From a bacterium HR36 (lineage in GTDB: Bacteria; Planctomycetota; Planctomycetia; Gemmatales; HRBIN36), in the NCBI GenBank assembly GCA_002898995.1, contig BEIM01000167.1, positions 1 to 7,447 of the forward strand: DNA of 7,447 nucleotides, given 5' to 3'. The notes under the pieces were generated by a model. That model ran no database searches. It saw nothing but the letters and a program-made list of their open reading frames with translations, and had not been told where the DNA came from. Every line of letters starts with the position of its first letter. Positions within the stretch are counted from its first letter, which is position 1. The position numbers and the translations under genes were made by a program. Below, piece by piece: positions 1 through 6,068 of this stretch.

Positions 1-150
1 ATCCTGCATCAGATTCGGCAACACGGTTGGAGCTACTGTGAAGTCCCTGTGACGATCCGCTACCATGAGGGGACACTGGCCAAAGGGCAGAGCTCGTGGA
101 ATGCCTTGCGAATAGTGGGGGAACTGCTACTCGGGTGGTTGGTAAGATAG
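1..150 (+). CDS. C-terminal end of a family 2 glycosyltransferase (partial)
   Basis: Frame 1 is open from the first base and ends at TAG (148-150), giving 49 residues; the start and catalytic domain lie left of the window. The visible tail contains EVPVTIRYHEGTLAKGQSS followed by a hydrophobic helix ending in LLLGWLVR. This resembles the C-terminus of GT2 enzymes of the dolichyl-phosphate mannose synthase/polyprenyl sugar transferase type, where a V-P-V-T-x-R-Y strand and a KGQS-like segment follow the GT-A fold. Those enzymes move a sugar from a nucleotide donor onto a lipid or cell-surface acceptor at the membrane. No catalytic motif is visible, so donor and acceptor are unknown. The next gene starts 37 nt downstream on the same strand, so co-transcription is possible. 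The family call rests on a short remembered motif. Confidence 0.6.
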   Translation: MLHQIRQHGWSYCEVPVTIRYHEGTLAKGQSSWNALRIVGELLLGWLVR

Positions 151-187
151 AATAGATAGGCGTTAGAGGCATAACAGGGACCGGGCC

Positions 188-619
188 ATGTGGGAAGTAC
201 GCATCTCGGTGCTCAATGCGCGTGAGCCGCAGGCCTTTGTGCTGCGGCCGCCGGAAGTTGTGATAGGTCGGGGCCGGGAGTGCGATTTTCGCATTCGTGC
301 CCGTGATGTCAGCCGCCGGCATTGTCGCATCATTTTTCATCCGACCCATGTGGCCGTGGAAGATCTGGGCAGTACCAACGGCACCATAGTCAATGGTCAG
401 CCGGTGACCGGCAGCGTGGCGCTGAAATCTGGCGACGTGATCCGCTTAGGCTCCGCCTTGCTGAAAGTGGACTTTATCGGACAAACCGAGGCTGGGGCGC
501 ACACGAGTTCGGTAAGTCGAGCGCCGCTGTTGGCACAGAGCGTGGAGGAGGGGCCAGCTTCGGTTTTCGTGAAACTCGGCGACCAGCCACCAGGAGGTAA
601 CCCTACACGCCAACACTGA
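188..619 (+). CDS. Small FHA-domain protein
   Basis: The 143-residue product is almost entirely one forkhead-associated (FHA) domain at about residues 4-96, followed by a 45-residue Ser/Gly/Pro-containing tail with no recognisable domain. The FHA hallmarks are present in order: IGRGREC (26-32), SRRHCRI (42-48) and DLGSTNGTIVNG (59-70). The Arg, Ser and Asn of these motifs bind phosphothreonine peptides in the family, so it probably acts as a cytoplasmic phospho-dependent adaptor for a Ser/Thr kinase pathway. No kinase is encoded in the window, so the partner is unknown. The ATG at 188 is preceded by AGGGA (176-180) at 7 nt, which supports this start. There is no signal peptide or membrane segment. 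It sits 37 nt after the glycosyltransferase tail, and the next confident gene is far away, so it may end that transcript. Confidence 0.9.
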   Translation: MWEVRISVLNAREPQAFVLRPPEVVIGRGRECDFRIRARDVSRRHCRIIFHPTHVAVEDLGSTNGTIVNGQPVTGSVALKSGDVIRLGSALLKVDFIGQTEAGAHTSSVSRAPLLAQSVEEGPASVFVKLGDQPPGGNPTRQH

Positions 620-777
620 AGGAAGGACTGCGTCCAATAAATGCCCCAGCCACTCGTGGTCGGGTTATGCAAAATGCTATGACCCATTGAATAGAGGCAG
701 CATGTTTATCAGTCGGCTAGTTCCAAATCGTTCGACAACAACGCACTGCCTCCAAGAGCGAGATCCGAGAATTGCCA
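620..777. other. Intergenic stretch without a recognised gene
   Basis: This is the gap between the FHA gene and the doubtful ORF at 778. It holds an imperfect hairpin at 645-664 (CCC and CCA arms around a CTCG loop, with one mismatch and one G-T pair). No T-run follows, so it is not a convincing intrinsic terminator. A TGCTATGAC sequence at 675-683 resembles an extended -10 element but has no matching -35. An Arg-rich ORF in another frame (about 702-908) has no protein-like features. Confidence 0.4.
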
Positions 778-1011
778 ATGGGGATGCACGACGAGCGGTT
801 TTGGAACGTATCCAGCGAATTGCGGCGTTTGGTCACGGCGTCCGGCGAACAAATCCAACGCATTCAGGAAAGGCTAAGTCAGTCTGCGCAAGTGATGAGC
901 GCCATTGACTCGCACAATGGCACCGAACATTTCCTTACGCTAGGCGGACTAAACAACACGACCTCCGCCAGCACAGTGGCATTCTCGGCCATTTCACTTA
1001 TAAGGGAATGA
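778..1011 (+). CDS. Possible small hypothetical protein
   Basis: This is an unrecognised ORF of 77 codons from the ATG at 778 (75 from the ATG at 784; a TTG at 772 is also in frame), ending at TGA 1009-1011. GAGA (767-770) lies 7 nt before the ATG at 778 and is only a weak ribosome-binding site. The first half is charged and predicted helical (residues such as SSELRRL and IQRIQERLSQS look amphipathic); the second half is Ser/Thr/Asn-rich with no domain I know. Its 3' end overlaps the 3' end of purC on the other strand by 18 bp. Codon choice does not look random, but no homology is apparent. Without it, 620-993 would be a gene-free stretch of about 375 bp. It could equally be a chance ORF. Confidence 0.3.
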   Translation: MGMHDERFWNVSSELRRLVTASGEQIQRIQERLSQSAQVMSAIDSHNGTEHFLTLGGLNNTTSASTVAFSAISLIRE

Positions 1012-1887
1012 TTCGCCGGTCAGGCGTTCATAGGCTTCGATATACTTGGCCCGGGTTTTTTCCACAACTTCCGGAGGCAGAGGCGGCGGGGGGCTATTTT
1101 TATCCCAGCCCGTGCTTTCGAGCCAATCCCGCACATATTGCTTATCAAAAGAAGGCGGGCTTATGCCTGGCCTATATTGATCGGCCGGCCAGAAACGCGA
1201 ACTGTCCGGGGTGAATACTTCGTCAATCAAGATGATTTCCCCACCAGGGAGCCGGCCCCATTCTAGCTTAGTGTCCGCCAGAATAATACCACACTTGCGC
1301 GCGTGGTCGCGAGCGCGGCGATAGAGGTCTAAGGTTTTATCCCGCAGCCACTCGGCTGTTTCGCGGCCGACTCGCTGGACCATCTCTTCGAAACTAATGT
1401 TAATATCGTGGCCAGTTTGTTCCTTAGTCGCTGGCGTAAATATCGGTTCGGGTAACTCCTGACTTTCTATTAGTCCCGGCGGTAACGAAATCCCACAGAC
1501 GGTACCGCTTTGCCTGTACTCTTTCCACCCGGAGCCGGCTAAATAGCCGCGGGCTACACATTCAATCGGGATAACCTCGGCTTTCCTGACTAACATAGCG
1601 CGCCCCTCTAGCAAGTCCCGCCGGGCGACGAATTCGGGTCCAATATCCTCTAAGCGTGTACTGATCAAGTGATTGGGAACTTGCAAAAGGCGCAGCCAGA
1701 AAACAGTTAGTCCGGTGAGCACCCGGCCTTTATCTGGGATGGGTGTCGGTAAGACCCAATCGAATGCGCTAATCCGATCGCTGGCGACGATCACCAAGCG
1801 ATCCCCCAGATCGTAAATGTCGCGCACCTTACCTTTGCGGCAAGGGATCCCGGGGATGTTAGTTGCCAAGAGCGGGTTGCGAGACAT
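994..1887 (-). CDS. purC: Phosphoribosylaminoimidazole-succinocarboxamide synthase (SAICAR synthase)
   Basis: This cytoplasmic enzyme of de novo purine synthesis joins aspartate to CAIR using ATP, giving SAICAR. The 297-residue product covers the whole family fold. It has the N-terminal phosphate-binding segment KGKVRDIYDLGDRLVIVASDR (starting about residue 18), IPDKGRVLTGLT (50-61), the first signature PIECVARGYLAGSGWKEY (107-124), the second signature ILADTKLEWG (202-211), and LIDEVFTPDSSRFW (220-233). Length and the IPDKGR..TGL segment match the longer Ade1-like form, not the roughly 237-residue E. coli type. No residue looks missing. The ATG is preceded by a near-perfect Shine-Dalgarno TAAGGAGGT, though the spacer is only 3 nt. 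The upstream gene on the same strand ends 74 nt away, so the two may share a transcript, but the functions are unrelated. No clear terminator follows the TGA. Confidence 0.97.
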   Translation of the reverse strand: MSRNPLLATNIPGIPCRKGKVRDIYDLGDRLVIVASDRISAFDWVLPTPIPDKGRVLTGLTVFWLRLLQVPNHLISTRLEDIGPEFVARRDLLEGRAMLVRKAEVIPIECVARGYLAGSGWKEYRQSGTVCGISLPPGLIESQELPEPIFTPATKEQTGHDINISFEEMVQRVGRETAEWLRDKTLDLYRRARDHARKCGIILADTKLEWGRLPGGEIILIDEVFTPDSSRFWPADQYRPGISPPSFDKQYVRDWLESTGWDKNSPPPPLPPEVVEKTRAKYIEAYERLTGESFPYK

Positions 1888-1890
1888 GGG

Positions 1891-1899
1891 ACCTCCTTA
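1891..1899 (-). promoter_or_regulatory. Strong ribosome binding site of purC
   Basis: On the minus strand this reads TAAGGAGGT, a near-perfect anti-16S match, 3 nt before the purC ATG. The spacer is shorter than usual. It fixes the purC start and suggests efficient translation. Confidence 0.8.
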
Positions 1900-1961
1900 G
1901 GGTATCAGTCTGGCTTAGAAGTTGCTCAGTTGCCGATGGCGGCTTCGGCGAAATGTAAGGG

Positions 1962-3116
1962 TTAGCGGATTTCCAGGCGAATGGGAATCTCTAAGCGGAT
2001 AGCCCCGCCAGCGGTCGCGACCTCCAATACTGCCTCGTAGGCAACAGGCGCAGCGTCCGCCGCAGCGCTTAGACTCAACACCACTTGGTCATCAGTCTCT
2101 TTCAAACTGGCCGACGGGGCATTTACTCCCTTAGGTAGCAAAGTCCATTGGAAATGCACGGGGCCACGCACGTTTTGCCGCACCACGCGAAAAAGCAACT
2201 TCGCGGAATGGCCTGGTGCGAGGGTCACCAATTGCGGGCCACTTACTTGAAGAAAACCAAGCGAATGCGTTATTTCCGAACTCGGCGTCACGCCCGTAGG
2301 CTTAGCAGGAGGATCCGACTTAGATGGTGCCGGACTAACAGGCTTGGCCTTCGCAGGGATAATTGGTTTTGCTGACAACTCCTCGACAACAATGATGCTA
2401 AACTTAGCGGTTTGCTGGGCCCCTACGGCTTGTGCCTTTAGCGTGACAGGGTGCTTGCCCCCAGGAATACCAGGAGCGGCACGGAAAATCAAATCTATAC
2501 TGTTGGCTCCGGCGGGAATGGTACTTTGATTGACTGTCACGCCCCTGGGCAAGTTAGCGAAAGTCAGCTGGATTAATCCATCCAAGTTCTTACGCTCGAC
2601 GGTCAACCGCACGGTAGCGGTGCCGCCAGCGGCCAACATTACGTCACGTATGCCGCCTAACGTGAAAGACGGAGGCGCTGCAGGCTTTGAGGGTTTTTGC
2701 TCAGGAGGTTTAGTTGAGGGCTGGACTGGAGGCTTCGGCTCGACAGTTTCGGGAGTCTTGGGCTTGGGCGTCGCCTTAGGGGTAGCAGGAACCTGAATGC
2801 CGAAGTCTGGACGCAAATCAAGCTCGGCCGGTTTGTCAGGAGAGACCTCCAGGGTGCGCGTTACCACGATGCCGCCATGGATGGCCCGTATGGTGTAAAC
2901 GTAGGTCTTGCCTGAAGGCATAGGTGGCGATTCAAAGAGTCGGATCTCACCTCGAGATTTGGTGGGATAGCCCTCGACTTCCAGGTGGGCTGTTGGCGGC
3001 ACCAAAACAGTAAACACGCAGGGCCGCTCACTTGCGGCCGGCTTTTTATCCTGGGCGGCCAGGACAGGCGCTAAGCACACAGCCGAAAGCAGGGCCAATA
3101 AGCTGGACGTCCTCAT
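1962..3116 (-). CDS. Secreted TIGR03000-domain protein with two Ig-like repeats
   Basis: The 384-residue product starts with a classic Sec signal peptide (MRTSS, a Leu/Ala core, then VLAAQ; cleavage near residues 20-21), so it should be exported. Residues about 33-104 match the Planctomycetes-specific TIGR03000 domain: VLVPPTAHLEVEGYPT, then R-L-F-ESPPMPSGKTYVYTIRA. A Pro/Lys/Thr-rich linker (about 108-148) leads to a first beta-sandwich (about 150-246), a second Pro/Lys/Ser linker (247-283) and a second beta-sandwich (284-384). The two share a pattern (RKNLDG..LTFANLPRGV against RQNVRG..QWTLLPKGV), pointing to duplication; both resemble NEW3/COG1470-type Ig-like domains. No catalytic residues are evident, so a structural or binding role in the periplasm or cell surface is inferred. 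Start is supported by GGAGGT at 3124-3129, 7 nt upstream, and a promoter at 3171-3199. It is divergent from the MoxR operon. Confidence 0.85.
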   Translation of the reverse strand: MRTSSLLALLSAVCLAPVLAAQDKKPAASERPCVFTVLVPPTAHLEVEGYPTKSRGEIRLFESPPMPSGKTYVYTIRAIHGGIVVTRTLEVSPDKPAELDLRPDFGIQVPATPKATPKPKTPETVEPKPPVQPSTKPPEQKPSKPAAPPSFTLGGIRDVMLAAGGTATVRLTVERKNLDGLIQLTFANLPRGVTVNQSTIPAGANSIDLIFRAAPGIPGGKHPVTLKAQAVGAQQTAKFSIIVVEELSAKPIIPAKAKPVSPAPSKSDPPAKPTGVTPSSEITHSLGFLQVSGPQLVTLAPGHSAKLLFRVVRQNVRGPVHFQWTLLPKGVNAPSASLKETDDQVVLSLSAAADAAPVAYEAVLEVATAGGAIRLEIPIRLEIR

Positions 3117-3170
3117 GCTGCCGACCTCCTCTGTTGGACTAGGGGACGGGTAACGCCGATAGTGGGCATG

Positions 3171-3199
3171 ATCTTACGAGATCGCACCCGCCCTTTCAA
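3171..3199 (-). promoter_or_regulatory. Sigma70-like promoter for the TIGR03000 gene
   Basis: On the minus strand TTGAAA (3194-3199) is followed after exactly 17 nt by TAAGAT (3171-3176). This is a good -35/-10 pair. It predicts a transcription start near 3164 and a leader of about 48 nt carrying the GGAGGT ribosome-binding site. Planctomycete housekeeping promoters are less well characterised than those of E. coli, so this stays a prediction. Confidence 0.55.
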
Positions 3200-3317
3200 G
3201 GAGGCCAGAGGAAATCGGGCGTGCAAAACAGCGTGCTATGGGCGGTTTCTTTACGTCATAACTATGGAGCGTGTTTGGTTGCAGAACGACCAGCAGCCCT
3301 AAAGGCCAAGCCACGGC

Positions 3318-3346
3318 TTGACTTTGGGCTGGGCAATGGGTGAAAT
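3318..3346 (+). promoter_or_regulatory. Possible promoter of the MoxR operon
   Basis: TTGACT (3318-3323) lies 17 nt before TGAAAT (3341-3346), a 4/6 match to the -10 consensus. A better -10 hexamer, TACAAT (3346-3351), overlaps it, but its spacer from the same -35 would be 22 nt, too long. The predicted leader is about 80 nt before the ATG at 3434. Position and orientation fit the rightward operon. Confidence 0.4.
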
Positions 3347-3419
3347 ACAATAGCGGGACAGATTGCGGGCACTGTCTGTGGCGATGTGGAGAAAATCGCG
3401 CAGTCGCGAGGCAAAAGGC

Positions 3420-3425
3420 AAGGAG
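3420..3425 (+). promoter_or_regulatory. Ribosome binding site deciding the 3434 start
   Basis: AAGGAG sits 8 nt before the ATG at 3434. An earlier in-frame ATG at 3386 would add 16 polar residues and has no comparable site, so 3434 is preferred. Confidence 0.75.
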
Positions 3426-3433
3426 ACCCTGTC

Positions 3434-4966
3434 ATGGCCGGTCAACGGGCAGCGCGGCAACTGGCGAGGCGTTTGAGGTTGGTGTGCGGGTTGCGTGGGG
3501 CGGTGTGGTGGGGGATAGTGGCAACGTTTGTCTGGGGGAGCGCGGTGGTGATCGCGCGGTTAACCTGGCCCGTAGGAATGGGCCTCTTGCTCGCCGGAAT
3601 AGGCTTGGTGCTGGTAGTGAGCATAGCGGGAGCCGTTTGGTGTGCTCGCAAAGCCCCGCATGAGGAGCAGTTGTTGGCGCTGCTGGATGCGGAGAATACT
3701 TGCGGTGGAATGCTTATGAGTGCTCGGGAGGCTCCGTTGGATGGCTGGCTAGAGTCAGTGAGTGTGCAGCGCGTTCCCGTGGTCTCGTGGAACAAGCGCA
3801 GGGCGCTGGTCATGATTGCGTTGAGCGGAGTGTATGTCGGCTTGGCCCTATTCCTGCCGCAGCGCTATCTGCGACCGGTCGAAGCGGGGTCGCTGGCAGC
3901 AGAACGGGAAGTCGAGAAATTGCAACAACAGCTCGAAAAGCTCCGCGAACTAGGACTTGTGGACGCGCAACGCTTCCACGAACTCCAAGTCGAACTCCAG
4001 GAAGTCCGCAAAAACGCCAGCGCTGTGGAGCCAGGCAAAACTCAGGAAGCGCTCGACCACCTCGAGCAAGTGCTGAAACGGTTGGCCGTGGAAGGTCTGG
4101 AAAAGCGCCAGGAACAACGCCAGCTGATCCAGCAAGCCAAGGAGCTGACCGATGCCCTGCGAGAACTCAGCAAGTCCGGGGAAATGCAGCCCCGTCAGGC
4201 GGAGTTGGCCAGCCAGGCACTGGAAAAGCTGCTGCAAGAAGTGAGTGCTGGCCTACAGGATAAAGACCTCACAAACGAGCAGCGCCAGGCAGAACAGGCC
4301 GATGATGATAAGGAGAATAAAAGCCCCAGTTCACGGGATGAGCAACTCGCCAAACAATTGCAGGAGCTGCTCGGAAAGCACGTGGATGGTGCCCCGTTCA
4401 GCGATCAAGAATTGGACAAATTGTCCGACTTGCTGCGCAAGTTGCTGGACAACCAGGGACTGGATTTGCAGGAGTTGGCCGATCTTGGTTTGATTGACCC
4501 TGAATGGCTGAAGAACCTTGAGCGTATCCAGATTGACCCCGAAAAAATCAAGTGGATACAAGCGGAGCTCTTGAAACTGTGCGAGGGCGACGAATGTGAT
4601 TTGAACCCCGAAGAATTGCTGTTACTGTTGGCGCGTTGCGGAGGCATGTGTCGCAGTCGAGACGGAGACGGTCTGCCTGGACGAGGCGGTATAAACCGAG
4701 GCCGCGCGGATGCAGAGCTCACTTTTGGTCAGCCCAGCTCCGCAGAAGGCGTGCATTTCAAGCCTGAGTTGCTAAAGCCGGGCGCCTTGCACAATTGGGA
4801 CACGCAGCTGAAGCAGGTGCGGCGAGTGAAGCCCAACGCCCAGCCACGTGAAACCTCCGAGGGCGGTGCTCTCAAGGAGACGCAGGGCGTCGGTGAAGGA
4901 CATCAGCGGCAGATTCTGCCCCGCCATCGCAGTGCTGTGCGGCAATACTTCGAGTCCGGCCGCTGA
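3434..4966 (+). CDS. Membrane-anchored coiled-coil protein of the MoxR operon
   Basis: From the ATG at 3434 the product is 510 residues. An Arg-rich N-terminus precedes two close membrane segments (about 23-42 and 46-69), a loop of about 50 residues, and a third segment (about 124-141). Positive charges before segments 1 and 3 (KRR at 121-123) predict a cytoplasmic N-terminus and a periplasmic C-terminal part. A long Glu/Gln/Leu/Lys-rich coiled coil runs from about 153 to 271, with further helices to about 380. Next come four cysteines (C383, C388, C402, C406), a Gly/Arg stretch with GRGGINRGRADAELTFG (416-432), and the end ILPRHRSAVRQYF. I know no named family with confidence. The layout recalls DUF4175-like membrane proteins linked to MoxR in other bacteria, and similar proteins seem to occur beside planctomycete MoxR genes. 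It lies 44 nt before the ATPase and is presumably co-transcribed with it. A scaffold or partner role is inferred. Confidence 0.8.
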   Translation: MAGQRAARQLARRLRLVCGLRGAVWWGIVATFVWGSAVVIARLTWPVGMGLLLAGIGLVLVVSIAGAVWCARKAPHEEQLLALLDAENTCGGMLMSAREAPLDGWLESVSVQRVPVVSWNKRRALVMIALSGVYVGLALFLPQRYLRPVEAGSLAAEREVEKLQQQLEKLRELGLVDAQRFHELQVELQEVRKNASAVEPGKTQEALDHLEQVLKRLAVEGLEKRQEQRQLIQQAKELTDALRELSKSGEMQPRQAELASQALEKLLQEVSAGLQDKDLTNEQRQAEQADDDKENKSPSSRDEQLAKQLQELLGKHVDGAPFSDQELDKLSDLLRKLLDNQGLDLQELADLGLIDPEWLKNLERIQIDPEKIKWIQAELLKLCEGDECDLNPEELLLLLARCGGMCRSRDGDGLPGRGGINRGRADAELTFGQPSSAEGVHFKPELLKPGALHNWDTQLKQVRRVKPNAQPRETSEGGALKETQGVGEGHQRQILPRHRSAVRQYFESGR

Positions 4967-5382
4967 AGCGCAGCTGCCTACACACTTCGGCACTACCACA
5001 CGGAGCAGCTATGATGGTCGTGTTGCCGACTCCGCAGGAACTCGAACCGGCCGTAACACTCACCAGCCGCTTGCTGGAAGAGCTCGACCGCCTGTTGCTG
5101 GGGCGTTCCGAACTGCATCGGTTGGTGGTAGTAGCTTTGCTCAGTCGTGGCCATGTGCTGCTCGAGGGCGTCCCTGGAGTTGGCAAGACGACGTTGATAA
5201 AGGCCTTGGGCCAGCTATTGCACCTCGATTTCAAGCGCGTGCAATTTACACCCGACTTGATGCCCAGCGACATTCTGGGAAGCTATATTCTGCAGGAAAG
5301 CCAGGATGGCCGGCGAGAGCTGGTCTTTCGTCCAGGGCCGGTTTTCACAAATCTGTTGCTGGCGGATGAAATCAACCGTGCG

Positions 5383-5385
5383 TAG
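5383..5385 (+). other. In-frame amber codon inside moxR
   Basis: The codons read GCG-TAG-CCG, giving INRA-stop-PKTQS. MoxR proteins commonly have INRA-S-PKTQ or INRA-P-PKTQ here; TCG (Ser) to TAG is a single substitution. The frame does not shift. TAG serves as a normal stop at 148-150 in this same window, which argues against TAG being a sense codon in this organism. Confidence 0.9.
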
Positions 5386-6056
5386 CCGAAAACCCAGTCG
5401 GCTTTGCTAGAAGCGATGCAAGAGAGGCAGGTTACCCTGCTGGGGACAACGCGTGCCTTGCCCGAGCCGTTCTTCGTCCTGGCATCACAGAACCCCATCG
5501 AACTGGAAGGCACCTACCCATTGCCGGAAGCCCAGCTTGATCGCTTCCTGTTCAAACTTACGGTCGAACAGGTATCGGAGGAAGTGCTGGATGGCATCAT
5601 CGGCACGCGACGCCGCGGCGAACCTCCCGCACCTTCCTGGACGCTGAGCCGGGAAGACCTGGGGAAACTTTATCAGCTGATGGAGCGGATCTACCTGCCG
5701 CGTCCAGTGTCGCGCTACATAGCCCGGCTGGTATCGGCGACGCATCCCCAGTCGGCCCAGGCGTCGCCGCTGGTAAAAGAATACGTCTCGTACGGAGCCA
5801 GTCCTCGCGGGGCCATTGCATTAGCCGAAGCCGCCCGCGCCTACGCGTTGTTGAATGGCAGGCCCACTGTCGGCTTTGAAGACGTGCGCGCGGTTGCAAT
5901 CCCCGCGTTACAACACCGCGTGTTGCTCGCCTATAAGGCACGCCTGGACCGAATCACGCCTGTCCAGGTTATCGAGCAGCTATTGACTCACGTGCCGGCT
6001 GTGCCTCTCGACTTGCCTGAAGAAATCCAGGTGCAAAGTCAGACACCTATTCGCGC

Positions 6057-6063
6057 AGGAGGT
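6057..6063 (+). promoter_or_regulatory. Ribosome binding site of the last gene, inside the moxR 3' end
   Basis: AGGAGGT lies 5 nt before the ATG at 6069 and sits in the last codons of moxR, overlapping its end. It fixes the start and indicates close translational linkage between the two genes. Confidence 0.75.
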
Positions 6064-6068
6064 TGACC

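Larger units (their letters stand above)
3117..3433. other. Divergent intergenic region (317 bp)
   Basis: This separates the leftward TIGR03000 gene from the rightward MoxR operon and carries both predicted promoters. The central part (about 3200-3317) shows no ORF with protein-like features, no strong palindrome and no repeat that I can support as an operator. Confidence 0.6.
5011..6066 (+). pseudogene. MoxR-family AAA+ ATPase, interrupted by an in-frame TAG
   Basis: The frame covers 351 codon positions, normal for MoxR, but codon 125 is TAG (5383-5385). The upstream part encodes 124 residues; the downstream part continues in the same frame to TGA at 6064-6066. All AAA+ landmarks are visible: Walker A GVPGVGKTT (53-61), the FTPDLMPSDILG segment (79-90), Walker B LLLADEINRA (115-124), then PKTQSALLEAMQERQVTL, the sensor 1 region FFVLASQNPIELEGTYPLPEAQLDRF (154-179) and sensor 2 GASPRG (262-267). 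MoxR ATPases are cytoplasmic, hydrolyse ATP, and remodel or assemble partner proteins usually encoded next to them. GGAG (5002-5005) precedes the ATG by 5 nt. If the TAG is real, the N-terminal piece has nucleotide-binding motifs but no sensors, and the C-terminal piece has no P-loop, so neither should work. A one-base sequencing error would restore a complete protein. Family is certain; functional status is open. Confidence 0.9.

Noticed and set aside
645..664. Hairpin after the FHA gene as an intrinsic terminator
   Set aside because: The stem has a mismatch and a wobble pair, and no T-run follows.
1934..1951. GCCGA/TCGGC inverted repeat between the TIGR03000 gene and purC as a terminator
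   Set aside because: The stem is only 5 bp with an 8-nt loop, and there is no T-run in the direction of transcription.
3318..3351. TTGACT paired with TACAAT as a consensus promoter
   Set aside because: The 22-nt spacer is outside the workable range; the overlapping TGAAAT at 17 nt is the better partner, so only a cautious promoter call was made.
3386..3433. Upstream in-frame ATG at 3386 as the start of the coiled-coil protein
   Set aside because: It lacks a ribosome-binding site, whereas AAGGAG sits 8 nt before the ATG at 3434, directly followed by the Arg-rich membrane-protein N-terminus.
3700..4263. Long open frame inside the coiled-coil gene (187 codons, +)
   Set aside because: It is an Arg/Ala/Gly/Pro-rich composition shadow of the real gene in another frame, with no motif.
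4848..5369. Open frame bridging the coiled-coil gene and moxR (173 codons, +)
   Set aside because: It overlaps two well-supported genes in another frame and has no family features.
5383..5385. TAG in moxR as programmed readthrough or a recoded sense codon
   Set aside because: TAG ends a normal-looking gene at 148-150. No known readthrough context or recoding element is recognisable downstream, and MoxR has no known need for such control. A base error or recent nonsense mutation is simpler.
5404..6066. Independent gene starting after the moxR stop (TTG 5404 or ATG 5416)
   Set aside because: No ribosome-binding site precedes either codon. The product would be a MoxR C-terminal piece lacking the P-loop, so it is the remainder of the interrupted gene.
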